Positions 61,294 through 64,000 of a stretch of DNA of 64,000 bases are shown piece after piece. Position 1 is the first letter of the stretch. Each line of letters starts with the position of its first letter. The position numbers and the translations under genes are program-made. The stretch lies in assembly GCF_030817415.1 (NCBI RefSeq), contig NZ_JAUSZI010000002.1, positions 1,488,001 through 1,552,000 on the forward strand, read 5' to 3'. The notes beneath the pieces were generated by a model. The model ran no database searches and had not been told where the DNA came from. It saw only the letters and a list, made by a program, of their open reading frames with translations. This DNA comes from Streptomyces umbrinus (GTDB taxonomy: Bacteria > Actinomycetota > Actinomycetes > Streptomycetales > Streptomycetaceae).

Positions 61294-61350
61294 GGGACAG
61301 GACGGTAGCTGCCGGGTCCGACAGTGCCACCGGGCAGCGCTCCTCGACGC

Positions 61351-61407
61351 CTGGGATTTCCTGGACAGGTGTCCATGTATAGTAGACACCTGTCCAGGAA
61401 ATCCCAG
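61351..61407 (+). promoter_or_regulatory. Perfect 22-bp inverted repeat enclosing a TATAGT -10 element
   Basis: CTGGGATTTCCTGGACAGGTGT (61351-61372) has its exact complement at 61386-61407, with a 13-base centre that holds TATAGT (61378-61383). Within the left arm TGGACAGGTGTCCA (61362-61375) is a smaller palindrome, and GACACCTGTC (61385-61394) repeats it on the other side. This fits a pair of TetR-dimer sites clamping the promoter of the DUF1304-TetR operon. Confidence 0.8.
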
Positions 61408-61437
61408 GAAATTCCCCTTGAAGGATCCCACCTCCCC

Positions 61438-61800
61438 ATGCAGACACTCGCGAACGTCCTGGTCGGCCTTGTCGCCGCCCTCCACGCGTACATCCTGGTT
61501 CTGGAGATGTTCCTGTGGGAGAAGAAGCCGGGGCGCGGGCTGCACGGATTCGACCCCGAGATGGCGAAGGCCACCGCCGCCCTCGCAGCCAACCAGGGGC
61601 TCTACAACGGCTTTCTCGCGGCCGGCCTCGTCTGGGGACTCATCGCCGACGACCCCACGGGCTTCCGCGTACAGGTCTTCTTCCTGGCGTGCGTGATCGT
61701 CGCGGGTGTGTACGGCACGGTCACCGCGAACCGCCGCATCCTGTTCGCGCAGGCCCTGCCCGGCGCGCTCGCCCTGGCCGCCGTCCTCGTCGCCCGGTGA
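61438..61800 (+). CDS. DUF1304 membrane protein
   Basis: A 120-residue protein with four membrane helices. The start of helix one (LVGLVAALHAYILVLEMFLW) and the ANQGLYNGFLAAGL segment are the hallmarks of DUF1304. Function unknown. It is coupled to the TetR gene by a GTGA overlap and preceded by the inverted repeat, so it is the regulator's main target. Confidence 0.88.
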   Translation: MQTLANVLVGLVAALHAYILVLEMFLWEKKPGRGLHGFDPEMAKATAALAANQGLYNGFLAAGLVWGLIADDPTGFRVQVFFLACVIVAGVYGTVTANRRILFAQALPGALALAAVLVAR

Positions 61801-62348
61801 CCTCCGACCCCAGGGCCGAGCGCACCCGGGCCAAGCTGCGCCGGGCCCTCCTCGACGAGTGCGCCCGACGGCCGCTCGCGGAGGTCAGCGTCGCCGCACT
61901 GGTGCGCGCGGCCGGGGTCGGCCGGGCCACGTTCTATCTGCACTACGCCGACATGGAGGCGCTGGCCGTCGACGCCTGCGCCGATGTCGTACGGGACGCC
62001 GTGGACGCCCTGCACGCCTGGCGGGGCAGGCCCGACCCCAGGACCGCACCGGACGCCCTGCTCACCTTCTTCGCGGGCCTGCCCCCTCATGCCCCGCTCT
62101 ACCGCGCCCTGTTGAGCCCGGGCGGCGGCGGACCGCTGGGCCGCGTCCTGCACCGGGACCTGCGGGCCCGCAGCCTCGCCGAGCGTGAACTCGTCGGCGC
62201 GCCGGAGGCGCCGCTCGTCGCCTCCGCCGTCGCCGCGACCTTCGCGGGCGTTCTGGCCGACTGGCTGCACGGGCTCGTCGAAGCCACTCCCGAGGAGATC
62301 GCCCACAAAGTGTGGCGGCTGCTCGTGGCCCTGCACGCGAGCCGGTAG
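61797..62348 (+). CDS. TetR-family regulator
   Basis: A 183-residue regulator starting at a GTG on the DUF1304 stop. The helix-turn-helix is LAEVSVAALVRAAGVGRATF followed by YLHYADMEAL. The C-terminal domain (TetR_C-like, HAPLYRALLSPGGGGPLGRV) is of the AcrR/YsiA kind. It probably represses its own operon through the inverted repeat at 61351-61407. Confidence 0.88.
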   Translation: MTSDPRAERTRAKLRRALLDECARRPLAEVSVAALVRAAGVGRATFYLHYADMEALAVDACADVVRDAVDALHAWRGRPDPRTAPDALLTFFAGLPPHAPLYRALLSPGGGGPLGRVLHRDLRARSLAERELVGAPEAPLVASAVAATFAGVLADWLHGLVEATPEEIAHKVWRLLVALHASR

Positions 62349-62367
62349 GACGCCGCCGGACGGAGGG

Positions 62368-63246
62368 TCAATCGCAGCCCATCCCCTTCTTCACCGCCGG
62401 CCACGCCTCCACCCCGTCCGGCGTGCGGACGTACGCCTTCTTCTTGTCGGCCGTCAGCCACAGTTCCCACTCGCCGTGGCGGTAGCCGGTGTCGCGGGCG
62501 CCGTCGGGCAGGGCGGCATCGCCGTCGTACGGGGCTGTGAGCAGCCCGGACAGCACGCCCTCGGGATCACGGGCGTACAGCACGCGCTTCGCGCCGTGCC
62601 CGAGTTCGAGGAAATGGGCCGACTGCCAGTCGCAGTGCTCCGAGCCCTGGGAACTGCTGATGGTGGTGACCGGGAGCCGACGGCCGCGCGCGTCCGTCCA
62701 GACCTCGTACCCCTGGTCGTCGGTGAAACTCTCGGGGAACTCGGCCGGGTCGCACGAGGCGGTCGTCTCCGGGCCCCAACCGGGCCGGTTCGGCTGGTCC
62801 TTGGCGACGATGACGGCGACCTTGGTCCGACCCCCGACGTCGTACGAGAACAGCACACGGTCCCCGTCGTCGCGCTCGACGCGATAGCCGGACCTCGGGA
62901 CGCCCGGCTGCTCGATGTCGAAGTACGCCTCAAGCCCTTCCGCCGGGGTCGAACCGCCGTCGCCCTTGCTCCAGTTGCCCCCGAACCCGCCCGAGTGGAT
63001 GTCCCCCTCGCACTCCAGGGCCAGCCCCGCCGCGCCCGACTCGGCCTCGGTCGCCCGTTGGCTGTCCTCGTCGTACTCCTTGTGCGGCACGCGCAGCGGT
63101 CCGCTGTAGGGCGTGGTCGACGCGGGTCCACCGTCGAGGAGCCCTCCGTCGGTGTGCCCCTTCTCGCTCTCCACCAGCACCGTCACAAGTGTCGCGACCG
63201 TCACGATGCCCGCCACCGCCAGTCCGCCCGCCTTGATCCCCCGCAT
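62368..63246 (-). CDS. Secreted or membrane-anchored hypothetical protein
   Basis: A 292-residue protein with one N-terminal hydrophobic segment (GGLAVAGIVTVATLVTVLVE) that can be a signal anchor. The rest is polar and rich in Asp, Gly and Tyr. Four Cys (in LECEGD, ASCDPAE, EHCDWQ and the final GCD) could pair outside the cell. I do not recognise a family. ATG 63246 follows GGCGGAG. It lies between a TetR and an AraC-type gene without operon links. Confidence 0.65.
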   Translation of the reverse strand: MRGIKAGGLAVAGIVTVATLVTVLVESEKGHTDGGLLDGGPASTTPYSGPLRVPHKEYDEDSQRATEAESGAAGLALECEGDIHSGGFGGNWSKGDGGSTPAEGLEAYFDIEQPGVPRSGYRVERDDGDRVLFSYDVGGRTKVAVIVAKDQPNRPGWGPETTASCDPAEFPESFTDDQGYEVWTDARGRRLPVTTISSSQGSEHCDWQSAHFLELGHGAKRVLYARDPEGVLSGLLTAPYDGDAALPDGARDTGYRHGEWELWLTADKKKAYVRTPDGVEAWPAVKKGMGCD

Positions 63247-63326
63247 AGCTCCGCCCCCTGCCGGCCGTGTCGCCGTGTCCCTCCTCCGACGCACAGACCC
63301 CTCAGGACGTTCGGACGGAGTTCGCT

Positions 63327-64000
63327 TCAGCTCTGCCGGGCCGTCTGGAACGTACGCCGGTAGGCCTGCGGTGAGACGCCGATCGCCGCGTGCAGATGCT
63401 GCCGGAGCGAGGTGCCGGTCGCGAAGCCGACCTCGCCCGCGATCTGATCCACCGGGAGATCGCTGGCTTCGAGCAACTGCCGTGCGCGGACGACGCGTTG
63501 CTGGATGAGCCAGCGGCCGGGGCTCATCCCGACCTCGTCGTTGAACCGGCGGACGAACGTGCGCAGGCTCATCCGGGCGTGCGCGGCGAGATCGCCCAGG
63601 GTCAGCGGTTCGCCGAGGCGTTCCAGGGCCCACTGCCGGGTGGCCGCGGTGCCCGCGGTCGAGGGCTCGGGCACGGGCTGCTCGATGTACTGGGCCTGAC
63701 CGCCGTCCCGCCACGGCGGCACCACGCAGGACCGGGCCACGCGGTTGGCCAGCTCGCTGCCGTGGTCCTTGCGCACGAGGTGCAGGCAGACGTCCACACC
63801 GGACGCGGCTCCCGCCGAGGTGAGGAGCGAGTCCTCGTCGACGAACAGCACATCGGCGTCCAGGTCCACGTCCGGGAACATCTTCCGGAACAGCGGGGCC
63901 AGCTGCCAGTGCGTCGTCGCCCGGCGTCCGGCGAGCATCCCCGCCGCCGCCAGGACGAAGGCGCCCGTGCAGATGGACACGATCCGGGCGTCCGGCCGGA
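63327..64000 (-). CDS. GlxA-type AraC regulator with DJ-1/PfpI domain, start outside window
   Basis: The last 223 residues of a regulator whose N-terminus lies to the right of the window; the frame is open to the edge (PDARIVSICTGAFVLAAAG). The visible part of the DJ-1/PfpI-like domain includes SICTGAF with the elbow Cys, RRATTHWQLAPLF and DEDSLLTSAGAASGVD. Two AraC helix-turn-helix motifs follow (LGDLAAHARMSLRTFVRRF and VDQIAGEVGFATGTSLRQHL). The family regulates diverse catabolic genes. Confidence 0.88.
   Translation of the reverse strand, partial: RPDARIVSICTGAFVLAAAGMLAGRRATTHWQLAPLFRKMFPDVDLDADVLFVDEDSLLTSAGAASGVDVCLHLVRKDHGSELANRVARSCVVPPWRDGGQAQYIEQPVPEPSTAGTAATRQWALERLGEPLTLGDLAAHARMSLRTFVRRFNDEVGMSPGRWLIQQRVVRARQLLEASDLPVDQIAGEVGFATGTSLRQHLHAAIGVSPQAYRRTFQTARQS

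Noticed and set aside
1..64000. CRISPR array or prophage
   Set aside because: No regularly spaced identical repeats with unique spacers, and no integrase, capsid or tail genes were seen.

Overview
The window looks like a stretch of Streptomyces chromosome. It is GC-rich with third-position GC bias, many genes start with GTG or overlap by ATGA/GTGA, and it carries a conservon (cvnA-D), an F420-type nitroreductase, a SpoIIE-type phosphatase fused to an anti-sigma kinase domain, and the short GGGGCGCGGGGAACTGCGCG palindromes seen between Streptomyces genes. I see no rRNA, tRNA, CRISPR array or prophage. Both ends cut genes: an NCS1 permease on the left and a GlxA-type AraC regulator on the right.

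Layout. 1-3.4 kb: permease end, a hypothetical gene, a lactate-monooxygenase-type flavoenzyme coupled to a dehydrogenase fragment. 3.5-5.4 kb and 15.3-17.5 kb: two paralogous membrane proteins built as sigma-like region, zinc anti-sigma motif, one membrane helix and ricin-type lectin domain. 5.9-6.6 kb: a Doc/Fic-like toxin-antitoxin pair. 6.8-9.5 kb: an ECF41 sigma factor coupled to a lone cytochrome b gene. 9.5-12.5 kb: a frameshifted family 2 glycosidase. 12.7 kb: a probable IS200/IS605 right-end remnant next to a SpoIIE phosphatase. 17.9-25.9 kb: an ArsB/NhaD-type permease, a GH9 cellulase behind a perfect CebR box, and assorted enzymes. 26.5-32.8 kb: a sugar operon (GH114 lipoprotein, ABC importer without ATPase, PfkB kinase, GH4 glycosidase). 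32.8-41.9 kb: housekeeping, redox and detoxification genes, including a TetR regulator with two palindromic operators.

42-60.8 kb is the most interesting part. A pentalenene-synthase-like terpene cyclase faces a P450 with ExxW in place of ExxR (CYP157 type), which is the last gene of a conservon. A second P450 follows. Next comes a minus-strand operon: fatty acyl-AMP ligase, an ACP-KS-AT-ACP-TE polyketide synthase, an antigen-85-like secreted esterase, and crotonyl-CoA carboxylase/reductase. This combination closely parallels the FadD32-Pks13-Ag85 mycolate condensation and transfer machinery of mycobacteria, with CCR replacing the acyl-CoA carboxylase as source of the branched extender. A divergent MFS exporter and a PucR-type regulator probably belong to it. 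I propose it makes and places an alpha-branched beta-keto lipid. That is inference; the domain order and gene order are directly visible.

60.8-64 kb: a GNAT gene, a DUF1304-TetR pair behind a perfect 22-bp inverted repeat, a secreted protein and the truncated regulator.
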